Positions 40,717 to 50,101 are shown, numbered from the stretch's first letter. The stretch: DNA of 64,000 nt from Algorimicrobium hallyeonense (GCF_042657385.1 NZ_JBHSLA010000003.1:434001-498000); one strand, 5' to 3'. Program-made: numbers and translations. The notes: generated from the letters alone by a model not told the origin.

Positions 40717-42432
40717 CTATTTGTATTTCTTATGTACAAAGTAGTCTAAAGGATTACTTAAAATATCTTTTACACTTAATCTTAATAGTTGACCAAGCTT
40801 TCTAATTTTTACACCTCTAGATTTAAGAACCAAATATAATGTTAAAGAGAAGCTTACAATAAAATTAATAAATCCAATCAATAAAACACCTAACAAAGCT
40901 AATATAATAGTAGAAATTGCGAAATTTTCATTAAGTATTGCAAAGCCTATGTTTGCAGAGCTAAAAGCAATATGTCGAATATCTATATTTATTGGTAGGA
41001 TGTAAGATATTAAAAATGCCGAACCCAAAAAGAATCCTAGGCTTACGTTTCCAGCATAGACACCCAAATTTTTGTCCACTATATAGGCTATTTTTTTTCG
41101 ATTTAGTTCTGAAAAATTGCGTGACATTGTTTTGTTATGGGTTATACGGTATGCCAAATTTATAGCCTTAACCTTATTATCAAAATAGCCTGAAATAAAT
41201 CCGGAAAGGGATAAAAATATACCTGCAATTGCCGCATAAAAAAACGCACCGCCGGAAAAAGGGAAAACCTGATAAATAAGCTTTTTGGATTTCATTGTGC
41301 TAATAGGATTGATATCGTTTAATAATGTTAGCAAAAAAGCCAAAATACAAGATACCAATAGAGCCATTATAAAATTGCCTATCAAAGATATAAATTGGCT
41401 GCGTGCAATTTTTCGCACTAAAAGAATGATGGCTTGTAAGGTGTCTACTTGCAAATCATCATCTTTATCAATATGTTTAGCAATTGTAGAGGCTGTCATG
41501 GCGGGTTGCTTGGTAGCTATTATTCCACCAAGTAGAAAAACAACTATGAAACATATGGAATAATTAATACTGTAAAGAAGTGCTCTAGGAATGGCCGATG
41601 AAATTTCTGTGTCTAGCAGAATTTTAAAAAAAGCAAAAATGGCTATTATAAAACCTCCTAATAAGCCTTTTTTAAAAAATAAAATATATTCTTTGTGATC
41701 ATTGGCTACGTATTTTTCTCCCTTTTGAGCAGTATGTTCAACAATTTCAAGGGCTAAAAGATCTGTGTGCGAAACGAAAAATTTACTCAAACTATTTTTG
41801 CTTTTTTCATGCTCAAAATAATCTGCAATTAGATATGCCCATTTTTTTTCAGAATTGATATCTGATCTTAAATCTAGTAACAACTTTATGCGTTCTACAT
41901 AATGAAGCAAATTCTTCATTACAATGGTTAAATGTAAAGATGTACCTATAATATTTTTGTTCTCACGTAATTTGTAAATGGTAAGGCATACTTCATTTAA
42001 ATTCGTTTCAAATTCCTTATTAGTGACTTTTCCTTCCTCTGAAAGTAAGCAAGATTGATATAATAATATTTTGTAACAATTAGAATCAATATTTAATTTT
42101 TTAAATTTAGTATGAAATTTATGATCAAAACCAAAAGTGACTATTTTGGATGTTAAAGCAGATATGGCATGGTTTAAATCATTTTTAATACAGGCTGTGG
42201 TTGATGGTTTTGACAGTAATTTCGTTAAATTAAAACGCATATTTGAAATATTTCCTCGCTCTAATTCTTTTTTTAAATAAAATTCGAATGTGTTAACATC
42301 TGGAACACTCGGGATAAATTTTTCAAATATTCTGCTTACAAAACCAGCTGTAAACCCATAGTTTTCCATCAAAGAGTATTTAATGAAAAATGAATAATAA
42401 TTATAGTTTTCTGCTGATTGTTTGTTCTTCAA
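40717..42432 (-). CDS. polytopic membrane protein of the SpecificRecomb (PF10136) family
   Basis: A 571-residue membrane protein. The first 240 residues are a helical cytoplasmic domain with no known motif; the rest holds seven or eight membrane helices. The segments IATKQPAMTASTIA, SGFISGYFDNKVKAINLAYRI and IDIRHIAFSSANIGFA match the conserved core of the family named after the gonococcal Gcr protein, site-specific recombinase. Nothing in it resembles a tyrosine or serine recombinase, and the topology points to a membrane function, so the family name should not be taken literally. It lies upstream of nothing obvious and downstream of a urea transporter gene on the same strand, about 130 bases apart. 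Confidence 0.75.
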   Translation of the reverse strand: MKNKQSAENYNYYSFFIKYSLMENYGFTAGFVSRIFEKFIPSVPDVNTFEFYLKKELERGNISNMRFNLTKLLSKPSTTACIKNDLNHAISALTSKIVTFGFDHKFHTKFKKLNIDSNCYKILLYQSCLLSEEGKVTNKEFETNLNEVCLTIYKLRENKNIIGTSLHLTIVMKNLLHYVERIKLLLDLRSDINSEKKWAYLIADYFEHEKSKNSLSKFFVSHTDLLALEIVEHTAQKGEKYVANDHKEYILFFKKGLLGGFIIAIFAFFKILLDTEISSAIPRALLYSINYSICFIVVFLLGGIIATKQPAMTASTIAKHIDKDDDLQVDTLQAIILLVRKIARSQFISLIGNFIMALLVSCILAFLLTLLNDINPISTMKSKKLIYQVFPFSGGAFFYAAIAGIFLSLSGFISGYFDNKVKAINLAYRITHNKTMSRNFSELNRKKIAYIVDKNLGVYAGNVSLGFFLGSAFLISYILPINIDIRHIAFSSANIGFAILNENFAISTIILALLGVLLIGFINFIVSFSLTLYLVLKSRGVKIRKLGQLLRLSVKDILSNPLDYFVHKKYK

Positions 42433-42563
42433 TGGCCCGTTTGTTTATTGCTATTTCCTATTTGAAACTTTATTTATTTTAGCATGTTTATCAGAGGACA
42501 AAATAGAGTTTTCATTGCTGATTTTAATAGGATTCTAAGTGTATGTCAAGTTACTTAAAATTT

Positions 42564-43388
42564 TTAAACTTTTTTCACCATTAAAATCCCCCAAGTTGCT
42601 AATACAAAAGGAGCAGTAAGGGTAATTAAGCCTGTCATGGCCATACCTATATTTAGTAATGTGGATAGAATAATAGCACTGGTAATCCATAAAAAATCCT
42701 TCCATCCGGTTCCTACAAGTGCTATAGCGCATAGTATGGCGTTGTAACCCATGAGTCCAGCATTAATTGTAGATGTAGATTCTGAAACAAGCCATCCAAC
42801 AATGGGCCCTAAAACTGCTGCGTAGGCCGCATATACGGCCATTAATTTATTATTCAGTAAAATTCCGATAAAGAAAAATAATCCTGTTATACTATTTTCT
42901 TGAAACATGACTTGACCGAAACTATTACCAGAGGATATTAGAAAATTAAGACTACTTTCAATTTGCTCTAATGGCGCCAATAGTGGAAAATTAAAAATAA
43001 CTATCAGGAAATATATGGTTAGCCATGTAGCCATGACAAAAGGAGCGGTAAAAGGCAGGATAATTTTTTGTAAATATGCCATGATTACCGTTGATAAAAT
43101 GGCACCTAAAAAGAGTGCGAAAACGGTTACGACAGAAACCTCAAAAAAACAAAACACGGCTATACCTGTTAATGTTCCATTAAAACCATATAGGTCGTTT
43201 TTAATGGCCTCTTTTGGATACTTAAAAACATGAGCCGAAACGGTGCTTATTATTGTGCCGAATAGAGCTGCTAATCCTAATAGCCAGGAGTTGTAGAAAA
43301 TTCCTATTAAAAATAATAGACCAGAATATATATTGTTTTGAAACATGACTTGTCCTATTCCCCGCAAAATGGTTTGTATAAAGGTCAT
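42564..43388 (-). CDS. urea transporter (UT family)
   Basis: A 274-residue channel with ten predicted helices in two inverted homologous halves, the UT fold. The internal repeat is visible: GIGQVMFQNNIYSGLLFLIG (about 11-30) and SFGQVMFQENSITGLFFFIG (about 153-172). Each half also has a pore-lining segment, LYGFNGTLTGIA and LMGYNAILCAIAL, and a TAPFVxATW motif. It would allow passive uptake of urea across the inner membrane. No urease or urea amidolyase gene is in the window, so the use of the urea is not explained locally. Confidence 0.88.
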   Translation of the reverse strand: MTFIQTILRGIGQVMFQNNIYSGLLFLIGIFYNSWLLGLAALFGTIISTVSAHVFKYPKEAIKNDLYGFNGTLTGIAVFCFFEVSVVTVFALFLGAILSTVIMAYLQKIILPFTAPFVMATWLTIYFLIVIFNFPLLAPLEQIESSLNFLISSGNSFGQVMFQENSITGLFFFIGILLNNKLMAVYAAYAAVLGPIVGWLVSESTSTINAGLMGYNAILCAIALVGTGWKDFLWITSAIILSTLLNIGMAMTGLITLTAPFVLATWGILMVKKV

Positions 43389-43456
43389 TAAAATTTGAAA
43401 TTAAAATTAATTATATAGGTTCTATCCGTGTAAACAATATACTGGTAACTGAAATC

Positions 43457-44224
43457 TTATTTGGAGGTTAAATCTATTTTTTCATAGATTTTCCCATCAC
43501 GATTTATAGTTGTTTTACTTTCCTTATCTGCAATAAAAGCTAGAACTTGATTTTTAATATCGGGGTTGATTTCTTTCTTTGGAATCGTTTTTTGGTTGAA
43601 TTCATTTAAATCGGTTAATATGCCATTTTCTAGTTTGAATGCTAATTGTGATACAGCAACAATCATTTCCGCATAATAATTATGAAAAATTTTAATTTCG
43701 TTGATGCCATCATGGAGTTTGGCGGTTTCTAATAATTCATATTGAAATGCATTCTGTGCGTCAGGATTTTTATAGCCTATTTTAATAATTTCCGATTGTG
43801 GAAATTCAATACGCATAGAAACTTCTGAAATAGCCGAAGTGAATTTTGGGAATTCTTGATACTTTCCGTCAATTTCAATTAGTAGTTGTTCTGCATTTTG
43901 CTCATAAGGTTGCTTGTAGTAAAACGTAATATAATTTTTATTTTCAGGGTTATGTAACCCGTAAAAATGGAATTTTTTAGTTAATTCAGGATTGGGAAAA
44001 AGTGTAATTTGATTTGAATTTGATAGGGTATAGGTGCCATATATTTTTAAATCCACATTCCCGAAAGAGGCAAAGTAGAAAAATGTTTGATCTTCCAACA
44101 AATACATGCCAGCAGCCATCTCAAAACTTGAAAGCTCATAAAACCCTTCAGCTGATTTATAATTGCTTTGGGAATAAATAGAACTTGTAACCATCAGAAG
44201 AATTAGAAATTTATAAGTTGTCAT
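43457..44224 (-). CDS. secreted beta-rich protein of unknown function
   Basis: A 255-residue protein with a signal peptide (residues 1-18, ending SSIYSQ). The mature part is rich in beta strands (LEDQTFFYFASFGNVDLKIYG, TYTLSNSNQITLFPNPELT), resembling the small outer-envelope proteins of Flavobacteriia that test or bind low-molecular compounds, but no motif is diagnostic. No lipobox and no T9SS domain. A short secreted ORF of the same strand starts just upstream. Function unknown. Confidence 0.6.
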   Translation of the reverse strand: MTTYKFLILLMVTSSIYSQSNYKSAEGFYELSSFEMAAGMYLLEDQTFFYFASFGNVDLKIYGTYTLSNSNQITLFPNPELTKKFHFYGLHNPENKNYITFYYKQPYEQNAEQLLIEIDGKYQEFPKFTSAISEVSMRIEFPQSEIIKIGYKNPDAQNAFQYELLETAKLHDGINEIKIFHNYYAEMIVAVSQLAFKLENGILTDLNEFNQKTIPKKEINPDIKNQVLAFIADKESKTTINRDGKIYEKIDLTSK

Positions 44225-44233
44225 AAGTCATTT

Positions 44234-44380
44234 TTATTTTTTAGACTGGATGTCTATTTTAGCTGTTTTTAAACCATTGCCTGTTACTGCTAAAGTCATA
44301 TTACCAATTTCAAGTTGTTCACCTTGTCCGAATAAAAAACAAGGGAAGAGTAATGTGGAAAGGACTAATTTAATGTTCAT
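44234..44380 (-). CDS. 48-residue secreted peptide, possibly a truncated gene
   Basis: Open frame from ATG 44380 to TAA 44236-44234. The N-terminus is a signal peptide (MNIKLVLSTLLFPCFLFGQG), followed by only 29 mature residues (EQLEIGNMTLAV ... KIDIQSKK). The signal is convincing, but the short mature part suggests either a secreted small peptide or the 5' end of a gene cut short. It precedes the 255-residue secreted protein gene by 9 bases, so they are likely co-transcribed. Confidence 0.45.
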   Translation of the reverse strand: MNIKLVLSTLLFPCFLFGQGEQLEIGNMTLAVTGNGLKTAKIDIQSKK

Positions 44381-44559
44381 GTCTTACATCTTAAAATAGA
44401 GATATGAAGATACCATATTTGGTTGTGGTTTTCAACTGCTGGATTCGTCAAATTGGTTTGAAAGGCTTCATAAGGATGCAAATTTTTCTATAACCAGTAA
44501 CTTGCAGGTTACAAGCCTTGTAAATAAAGGTTTTATCTAGCTTGTTTTATTTGTTTATC

Positions 44560-45102
44560 TTATTGAAACAAAACGTATCTAGGCGGAATAAGGCCGTTTA
44601 GCCTCATATAAACTAACATTTGTCCTCTATGGTGGGTGATGTGGTCTGTAAGTAAAAGGAAAATTTGTCTTTTGGACCTATTCAACCCGAAATAGTCTAA
44701 CTCGTCATCTAGTTGCGTTGTATTAAATTGTTTAATGAGTTTTATAGTTTTGTTAAATGTGTTATCAATTAAGGTAATCATTTCTTTTTTAGATTTATGG
44801 CTCACCTTAAAAACTGTATCTGTTTTCCATTCTCTGGCTTCTCGATTACCCAATAGGGATTGACTATGCCAATCCATAGCATAACCTATATGCATTAAGT
44901 TTTCGGCAAAGGTTAAAGATTCTGGTGTTGCCCTAAAACCATATTTATCCGCTGGCATTGTTTCTGCAATAAGAAGTAAGTATTTACGAGAGTTCTCTAA
45001 TCGTTCCAAATAGTCGTCAATAAAACGATCTTGTTGCGCAAAAAGCGGTGTTGCAACTGAACTAAATAGTATAAAACTTGTTAGCGTGAGTAGTTGTTTC
45101 AT
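44560..45102 (-). CDS. DinB-family secreted protein
   Basis: A 180-residue protein with a signal peptide (ending PLFAQ) and a DinB-like four-helix bundle. The metal-ligand histidines are placed as in the family: ENLMHIGYAMDWHSQ (helix 2) and LLTDHITHHRGQMLVYMRL (last helix). The bundle is shared with bacillithiol and mycothiol transferases, but substrates of exported Bacteroidota members are unknown. A separate DinB-type C-terminal remnant occurs near 40.3 kb. Confidence 0.85.
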   Translation of the reverse strand: MKQLLTLTSFILFSSVATPLFAQQDRFIDDYLERLENSRKYLLLIAETMPADKYGFRATPESLTFAENLMHIGYAMDWHSQSLLGNREAREWKTDTVFKVSHKSKKEMITLIDNTFNKTIKLIKQFNTTQLDDELDYFGLNRSKRQIFLLLTDHITHHRGQMLVYMRLNGLIPPRYVLFQ

Positions 45103-45155
45103 AATGGTAAGTTTTCTGTTTTTTTAGAGCATATTAATTAAGCAATTAAACAGGA

Positions 45156-45824
45156 TTATTTAAGTTTAAACATGTCGTTTTCAATGCTCATTTCAATCAA
45201 TTCAATTGCCGTGTATGTTAATTTGAACTTATCAGTCTGAAGTGAAAATTTTAAATAGGGTCTTTTAGCTATCTCATAGTATTCATTCAAATAAAAATCG
45301 TTGTGTTTGGAAAATAAGTCAGAATTTAATTTTGGACTTTTTAAACTGAAGCAATAATTAAGGATTATTTCTCGGTTATTGAATTTACGAATAGCTATGT
45401 ATTCGTAACATTCACAGTCCAGGCCCATTATTTTTGTACTTTCGATTTTTCCGCTATGCATTTTTTTAATTGAATTTCTTTGTGCGTCTAGAGAATCAAT
45501 TTCTAACGTGTTTTTTTTGGTAAAATAAAGTTTCCCTTTTTTAGCAAGGTATAACTGTGAGTCTGATCCAAATTCTGAACTATTTAAGTGAACTCTTCTG
45601 AAATCGCCGGTTTTAGAATAATACATGATTAAACTATCACCATATTTGTCTGTTATTTTTTTTTGTAAACTATCAGAAGCAAATTCTGATGTTGTGATGT
45701 CTGTTGAAAATATAATTTTTCCTTCAAAACTACTTATAGGTGTTTTCAACTCTTCCTTAAAATTATCTTGCGAAGATTTACAGCTCACTAATACTAGAAG
45801 TGAAATTATAACTATTCTTTTCAT
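45156..45824 (-). CDS. lipoprotein of unknown function
   Basis: A 222-residue lipoprotein (lipobox LVSCKSSQ). The mature part is beta-rich and lysine/serine-rich, with blocks YSKTGDFRRVHLNSSEF, LDCECYEYIAIRKF and EIILNYCFS; the three central cysteines could pair. The pattern resembles the GLPGLI/DUF4412-like proteins of Bacteroidota that follow conversion of a bound label, but this is only a resemblance. Single gene, flanked by genes of the same strand. Confidence 0.55.
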   Translation of the reverse strand: MKRIVIISLLVLVSCKSSQDNFKEELKTPISSFEGKIIFSTDITTSEFASDSLQKKITDKYGDSLIMYYSKTGDFRRVHLNSSEFGSDSQLYLAKKGKLYFTKKNTLEIDSLDAQRNSIKKMHSGKIESTKIMGLDCECYEYIAIRKFNNREIILNYCFSLKSPKLNSDLFSKHNDFYLNEYYEIAKRPYLKFSLQTDKFKLTYTAIELIEMSIENDMFKLK

Positions 45825-45937
45825 TTATTTTATGTTTGTTTAGCTTGGGATTTAAAGCTTATCCCCTCATTTTTAAACTTTAATAGAATTTTTGAAATAG
45901 CTAAATAAATTTATTAAAATACCAGCCAATTCAAAAT

Positions 45938-46357
45938 CTAGACACCAATTGCTTTTTTCTTTGTTGTAAGTAATGTTATGAAAACGACTAGGAAGAATAC
46001 GAAAAACAGCCAATCATTTATCCCATAAACGGAATAAAACATACCTGCCATGGTATCTTTTTTATAAACGTCTGCGATGTCATTATTTAAAATCCACTGT
46101 GTCCAAATACATCCATATATTAATTTTACCAAGGCAAAAACGGCGACAAGCCATGTTACTGAATTATAATGCTTTGCAACCGATATATAAGCAAGACCCC
46201 AAACAGCAATCATTAATAAACCGAAATTAGACATAACAACGGGGTCTGTTTCAGGAATGGTGGAATTCGTGAAGAATCTTGAAAAGATTAAAACCGATAG
46301 GTTCATTAAACCAGCTACAACAAATCCTTTTGTAATTATTTTGTTTTTCAATCCCAT
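45938..46357 (-). CDS. four-helix membrane protein of unknown function
   Basis: A 139-residue integral membrane protein with four helices (about 8-28, 42-62, 68-85 and 110-130). The loop between helices three and four carries WTQWILNNDIADVYKKD. The next gene (RetSat-like oxidoreductase) ends 31 bases upstream of its start on the same strand, so the two are likely co-transcribed. No family name is recognised. Confidence 0.6.
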   Translation of the reverse strand: MGLKNKIITKGFVVAGLMNLSVLIFSRFFTNSTIPETDPVVMSNFGLLMIAVWGLAYISVAKHYNSVTWLVAVFALVKLIYGCIWTQWILNNDIADVYKKDTMAGMFYSVYGINDWLFFVFFLVVFITLLTTKKKAIGV

Positions 46358-46388
46358 ATTTTATGTTTTATGCTGAAGTGTTTGTAAT

Positions 46389-47969
46389 CTACACCTTGCT
46401 TAAAATATTTTTTCCAGTAATGGCAATACTAGTAAGTACACCTGAAAACAATGCGCCTGCAACACCTGCTGTGACAATGTCTTGACCCGTTAGGTAAAAG
46501 TTTTTTATAGGTGTTCTTGGTTTTAAAAAAGGTTGTCTGAAACGGGAAGGCGTGTGGTCCAATCCGTAAATTTCGCCTGTTTGATAATTAACAAAATGTT
46601 TGGTTGTTAATGGTGTGGATAATTCTTGATGAACAATTTTGCCTTCCACTTGCGGTAATTGTTTATATAATTCTGTTAAGAGTCTATTGGTAATATTTTC
46701 CTTAATGGCTTCGTAATCATCACCTCTTTTTTTCCAGGAGGTATCCGACCATTTTTCAAAAGTTTCATAGGGAATAAGTGTAATTATATCAATGCTGCTT
46801 TTTCCAGGATATCTATTAGACCAATCCGGATCTTTAGCACAAGGAAATGAAATATAAACCACAGGGAAAGGTTGTGATAAATCGTTTAAATAATTTTCAA
46901 CGCAAGTATCATGATCGCCTTCCGCTGGATATATCCATTGATTTGTTTTCGGAATTTGCAGCGCTTCAGGCGTACCTTCTAATCCTAAATATAAGCTTAC
47001 ATGCGCTACTGATGGTTTTACTTGTTGTAACTGTTTATTTAGTTTGTGTTTTATAACCGTAGCTTCGGGTAATAATGTGGTGTAGGTGGTTACAATTCCA
47101 GCACTACTTACAATGTTTTTGGCCTTGAAAACATGACCATCTTTCATTTGCACACCAATGGCCTTGTTGTTTTTAATGATAACTTCCTTAACTTCAGCAC
47201 TTACTAAAATAGTACCACCAGAAGCCGCAATTACAGGGTCGATAGTTTTTACAATTTGAGAAGAACCACCAATAGGGAAACTACCACCGTCAAAATAGTG
47301 ACAGGCAACGGAAGCATGCATGGAAAAACTACTTTGTTTTGGCGGTAATCCATAATCGCCATACTGACCTGTTAATACTTTTATTAAAGCTTCATTATCG
47401 GTGATAGAGCGCAGTACTTCATAGGTTGTTTGATCTGAAAATTTATGAAATGGACGTTTTAAATACCAGCCAATTAACCTGTTTAAAAACGGCGGAATGG
47501 CTTTGGTTAGGTAGAAATTTCTACTTGTTTTAGCAGCTTTAAAAACGGTATCAACATAGGTGTTTATGGCATGTTCTTCATCAGGAAACGCCGCTATCAT
47601 ACTTTCTTTAAAATTAGAAACACCTTTTACAAAGTGGTAAGGCTTATCACCAATAATAATACGGTCATAGACGGGGCCCATATCTGCCCATTCCAATTGA
47701 CTATCACTGACATAATTAAAAATTTTGCGTAGGATACTTTTTTCGCTTTGCACGTTTCCTATATAATGAATTCCCACATCCCACTCAAAGCCTTTACGTT
47801 TAAAAATATGTGTAAAACCACCAGCTGTGTAATGACGTTCTAAAACCAAAACCTTATGTCCTTCTTTGGCTAAAATAGCAGCTGTTGCTAATCCGCCCAT
47901 ACCAGATCCAATTATAATCGTATCGTAAGTTTTTTGTAATTGAGGTTTTTGCTTATAGGATTGGACCAT
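46389..47969 (-). CDS. FAD-dependent oxidoreductase, RetSat/CrtI-like
   Basis: A 526-residue flavoprotein. The Rossmann dinucleotide site is IIIGSGMGGLATAAILAKEG (residues about 20-39) with the second glutamate in VLERHYTAGGFTHIF. The middle contains GIHYIGNV and YGDYGLPPKQSSFSMHASV, and the C-terminus has the FAD-ribityl site YLTGQDIVTAGVAGALFSG. These features fit all-trans-retinol 13,14-reductase and carotenoid isomerase/desaturase relatives. No phytoene synthase or other carotenoid gene is nearby, so the substrate may be a polyene or another lipid. Full length, membrane-associated or cytosolic. Confidence 0.85.
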   Translation of the reverse strand: MVQSYKQKPQLQKTYDTIIIGSGMGGLATAAILAKEGHKVLVLERHYTAGGFTHIFKRKGFEWDVGIHYIGNVQSEKSILRKIFNYVSDSQLEWADMGPVYDRIIIGDKPYHFVKGVSNFKESMIAAFPDEEHAINTYVDTVFKAAKTSRNFYLTKAIPPFLNRLIGWYLKRPFHKFSDQTTYEVLRSITDNEALIKVLTGQYGDYGLPPKQSSFSMHASVACHYFDGGSFPIGGSSQIVKTIDPVIAASGGTILVSAEVKEVIIKNNKAIGVQMKDGHVFKAKNIVSSAGIVTTYTTLLPEATVIKHKLNKQLQQVKPSVAHVSLYLGLEGTPEALQIPKTNQWIYPAEGDHDTCVENYLNDLSQPFPVVYISFPCAKDPDWSNRYPGKSSIDIITLIPYETFEKWSDTSWKKRGDDYEAIKENITNRLLTELYKQLPQVEGKIVHQELSTPLTTKHFVNYQTGEIYGLDHTPSRFRQPFLKPRTPIKNFYLTGQDIVTAGVAGALFSGVLTSIAITGKNILSKV

Positions 47970-48300
47970 CTAATATATTTTCAACCAAAATACTATAATT
48001 AAAGCAGTTTTAAAGAAATATGTTCCGTATTAATTGAAACGAATATAACAGGTTGGATATTTTATGTTTTCAGAAGTGGTACTTCAGAAGTGGCCTACCT
48101 GCCGGCAAAACAGGTCTTTCAGTTTTGTTTTCCATAAACAAGTTTTGGTGAATTTTTCTGAAGAATTTAATCATTGTTTAGCGGTTGGTTATAATTAAGT
48201 ATAACATTTGAATATAGCTAAAATGCTAGATACTAATTATATATATACCAAATCTATTCATTTTAAATAAGTTTGCCAAAACGTAGTTCTAGGTATTTTT
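47970..48300. other. gene-free region upstream of the oxidoreductase
   Basis: No coding sequence. It includes a short GC-rich patch near 48098-48116 (ACCTGCCGGC then a partial inverse complement ending ACAGGT), resembling a worn interspersed palindrome of Bacteroidota, and AT-rich DNA that presumably carries the oxidoreductase promoter. Confidence 0.35.
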
Positions 48301-48876
48301 TCACAACCCATTCAAAAAGGCCACCAATTGCCTGACTGCTTTTCCACGATGACCAATGCGGTTTTTTTCATCTAAAGCTATTTCAGCAAAGGTTTGGTTG
48401 TAGCCTTCCGCTTTAAAAATAGGATCGTAACCAAAACCGTCAGTTCCAGATTTGGTTTCAGTTATACTACCTTTACAAATACCTGTAAAGGTTTCTATCG
48501 TTCCATTTAAGTGTAAAGCAACAACGGTTTTAAATTGGGCATTCCGGTTGGCTTCGTTTTTTAAGTTAGTTAGGAGTTTGTTCATATTATCATGGGCATC
48601 GCGTTGTTCACCTGCGTAACGTGCAGAATAAACACCAGGTTCGCCATGCAAAGCTTCAACTTCCAAACCCGTATCATCAGCAAAACAGTTATAACCATAG
48701 TGGGTTTTTATATAATTCGCTTTCTGGATGGCATTACCTTCAATGGTGTTTTGGGTTTCTGGAATATCCACATCGCAACCTATGTCTTTCAAACTCAATA
48801 GCGTAATATGCTGGGGAATTAATTGTTGAACTTCTTTTAATTTATTTAAGTTGTTTGTAGCGAAAACGAGTTGCAT
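48301..48876 (-). CDS. rdgB: XTP/dITP diphosphohydrolase (non-canonical purine NTP pyrophosphatase)
   Basis: A 191-residue HAM1/RdgB enzyme that hydrolyses dITP, XTP and related nucleotides to monophosphates, keeping them out of DNA and RNA. The opening FATNNLNKLKEVQQL is the substrate phosphate-binding SxNxxK-type motif. The catalytic FADDTGLEVEALHGEPGVYSARY block and the C-terminal GFGYDPIF ... NRIGHRGKA motif are complete. Normal length; cytosolic; first gene of no evident operon, divergent from the DUF4421 gene. Confidence 0.94.
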   Translation of the reverse strand: MQLVFATNNLNKLKEVQQLIPQHITLLSLKDIGCDVDIPETQNTIEGNAIQKANYIKTHYGYNCFADDTGLEVEALHGEPGVYSARYAGEQRDAHDNMNKLLTNLKNEANRNAQFKTVVALHLNGTIETFTGICKGSITETKSGTDGFGYDPIFKAEGYNQTFAEIALDEKNRIGHRGKAVRQLVAFLNGL

Positions 48877-48924
48877 ATTCTATTATTTAAAGTATATTTA
48901 GCTAATAGCAAATGTACTTTAAAA

Positions 48925-48936
48925 TCTGATATCAGA
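48925..48936. repeat. 12-base perfect palindrome in the rdgB/DUF4421 divergent region
   Basis: TCTGATATCAGA sits 18 bases before the DUF4421 ATG, between divergent genes. It could be a small operator or chance in AT-rich DNA. Confidence 0.35.
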
Positions 48937-48953
48937 TAAACTTAAACCTCTTT

Positions 48954-49949
48954 ATGCGCTTCATATTTTTTCTTTTTACAATATTATTTTTTGGCTCTTT
49001 TTCCATGCAATCGCAAATATTGAAAGACGTCGATTCCACCAAGGTTTATAAGGTAGTGGATAGCTTATTTATTGATCGGGATTTAGAAAATTATTCGGTG
49101 CGGCTGTTTTCAAATTACAAAGTTAAACGTTTTACACTTCGCGATGACGATTCAAAAACACGGTTTATTCCAAGTAACCCATTTGGTATTGGTGTTGGTT
49201 TTGCTAGTAGAAAAATAGTAGTTGATATTGCCTTTAACCTGAAAAATAATAAGGATAGGATTACTAATAAGTTTGATATGCAAGGCACAACCATTATTGG
49301 TAAGAATCATTTTGTTAATTTCTATGTGCAAACATACAAAGGGTATAATGTAAAAAATAACTATAATGAACCTACCATTTTTAGAGGCGATATCAAGTCG
49401 GCAACCGTAGGTTTTAACTACCTCTTTACATTGTCTGAAATTGAATTTTCGTATGCCATGCTAAAAGCGGGTGTTTCAAAACGCAATAAAAATGTCCATA
49501 TAACGGGTGGTTTAGGAACCTTTGCTGTTTTCGATTACTTTTCAGGAGATGAAACAATTTTGTCCGATGAAGGCGCCTTGTTTTACAATGAGCAAGCTAA
49601 TATAAAACGATATAGTTCTCATGGAATAGGAGTATTAGCCGGATTTATTTCAGCTTTTATGTTGCCAAAAAACCTGATAGCTTCATTTAATGTCATGCCA
49701 GGTATTGCCGTTATGAATAAACGCGTAACCATTCCAGACGACACCTACAGACCATCTAACCCAATGCTATATAAAATTGATTACACGGCGGCATTAGCCT
49801 ATAATGCGGAACGCTACTATGTGAGTCTTATTTATAATGGCAGTGCCTATTCTACAAGCTTGGATTTTGACAATAAACAACTCTTTAGTTTAAGTAAAGC
49901 TAAATTGGCTTTTGGCTATAAGTTATGGGCCAAAAAGAAGAATAAATAG
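48954..49949 (+). CDS. DUF4421 outer-membrane-type protein
   Basis: A 331-residue protein with a signal peptide (residues 1-20, ending SMQSQ). The mature part begins with a helical ILKDVDSTKVYKVVDSLFID stretch and continues in alternating amphipathic strands with aromatic ends (VDIAFNLKNNKD, HFVNFYVQTYKGYN, YYVSLIYNGSAYSTS) to a terminal LAFGYKLWAK, consistent with a beta-barrel. This is the DUF4421 arrangement; the family's function is unknown. Single gene. Confidence 0.8.
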   Translation: MRFIFFLFTILFFGSFSMQSQILKDVDSTKVYKVVDSLFIDRDLENYSVRLFSNYKVKRFTLRDDDSKTRFIPSNPFGIGVGFASRKIVVDIAFNLKNNKDRITNKFDMQGTTIIGKNHFVNFYVQTYKGYNVKNNYNEPTIFRGDIKSATVGFNYLFTLSEIEFSYAMLKAGVSKRNKNVHITGGLGTFAVFDYFSGDETILSDEGALFYNEQANIKRYSSHGIGVLAGFISAFMLPKNLIASFNVMPGIAVMNKRVTIPDDTYRPSNPMLYKIDYTAALAYNAERYYVSLIYNGSAYSTSLDFDNKQLFSLSKAKLAFGYKLWAKKKNK

Positions 49950-50026
49950 TTAATCCTTTTATAAAATGAAGTGGAAATACTAAATAATTGGTATTTTTAT
50001 ATAAATGGTGTGCTTCATATTTAAAT

Positions 50027-50044
50027 ATATGATACATATCATAT
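50027..50044. repeat. 8-bp inverted repeat upstream of the HPF gene
   Basis: ATATGATA-CA-TATCATAT, followed by a -7 match (TACATTTG, 50065-50072) 21 bases on. It may be an operator for the stationary-phase HPF gene. Confidence 0.4.
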
Positions 50045-50064
50045 TTATATACACTTATAGATAG

Positions 50065-50072
50065 TACATTTG
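50065..50072 (+). promoter_or_regulatory. promoter -7 element of the HPF gene
   Basis: TACATTTG matches TAnnTTTG 29 bases before the ATG at 50102. Confidence 0.5.
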
Positions 50073-50101
50073 AATATAAACAATCCAAAAAACTTATAAT
50101 T

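Noticed and set aside
40717..42432. True site-specific recombinase, suggesting a mobile element
   Set aside because: Membrane topology and lack of catalytic recombinase residues; no att-like repeats, integrase or transposase in the window.
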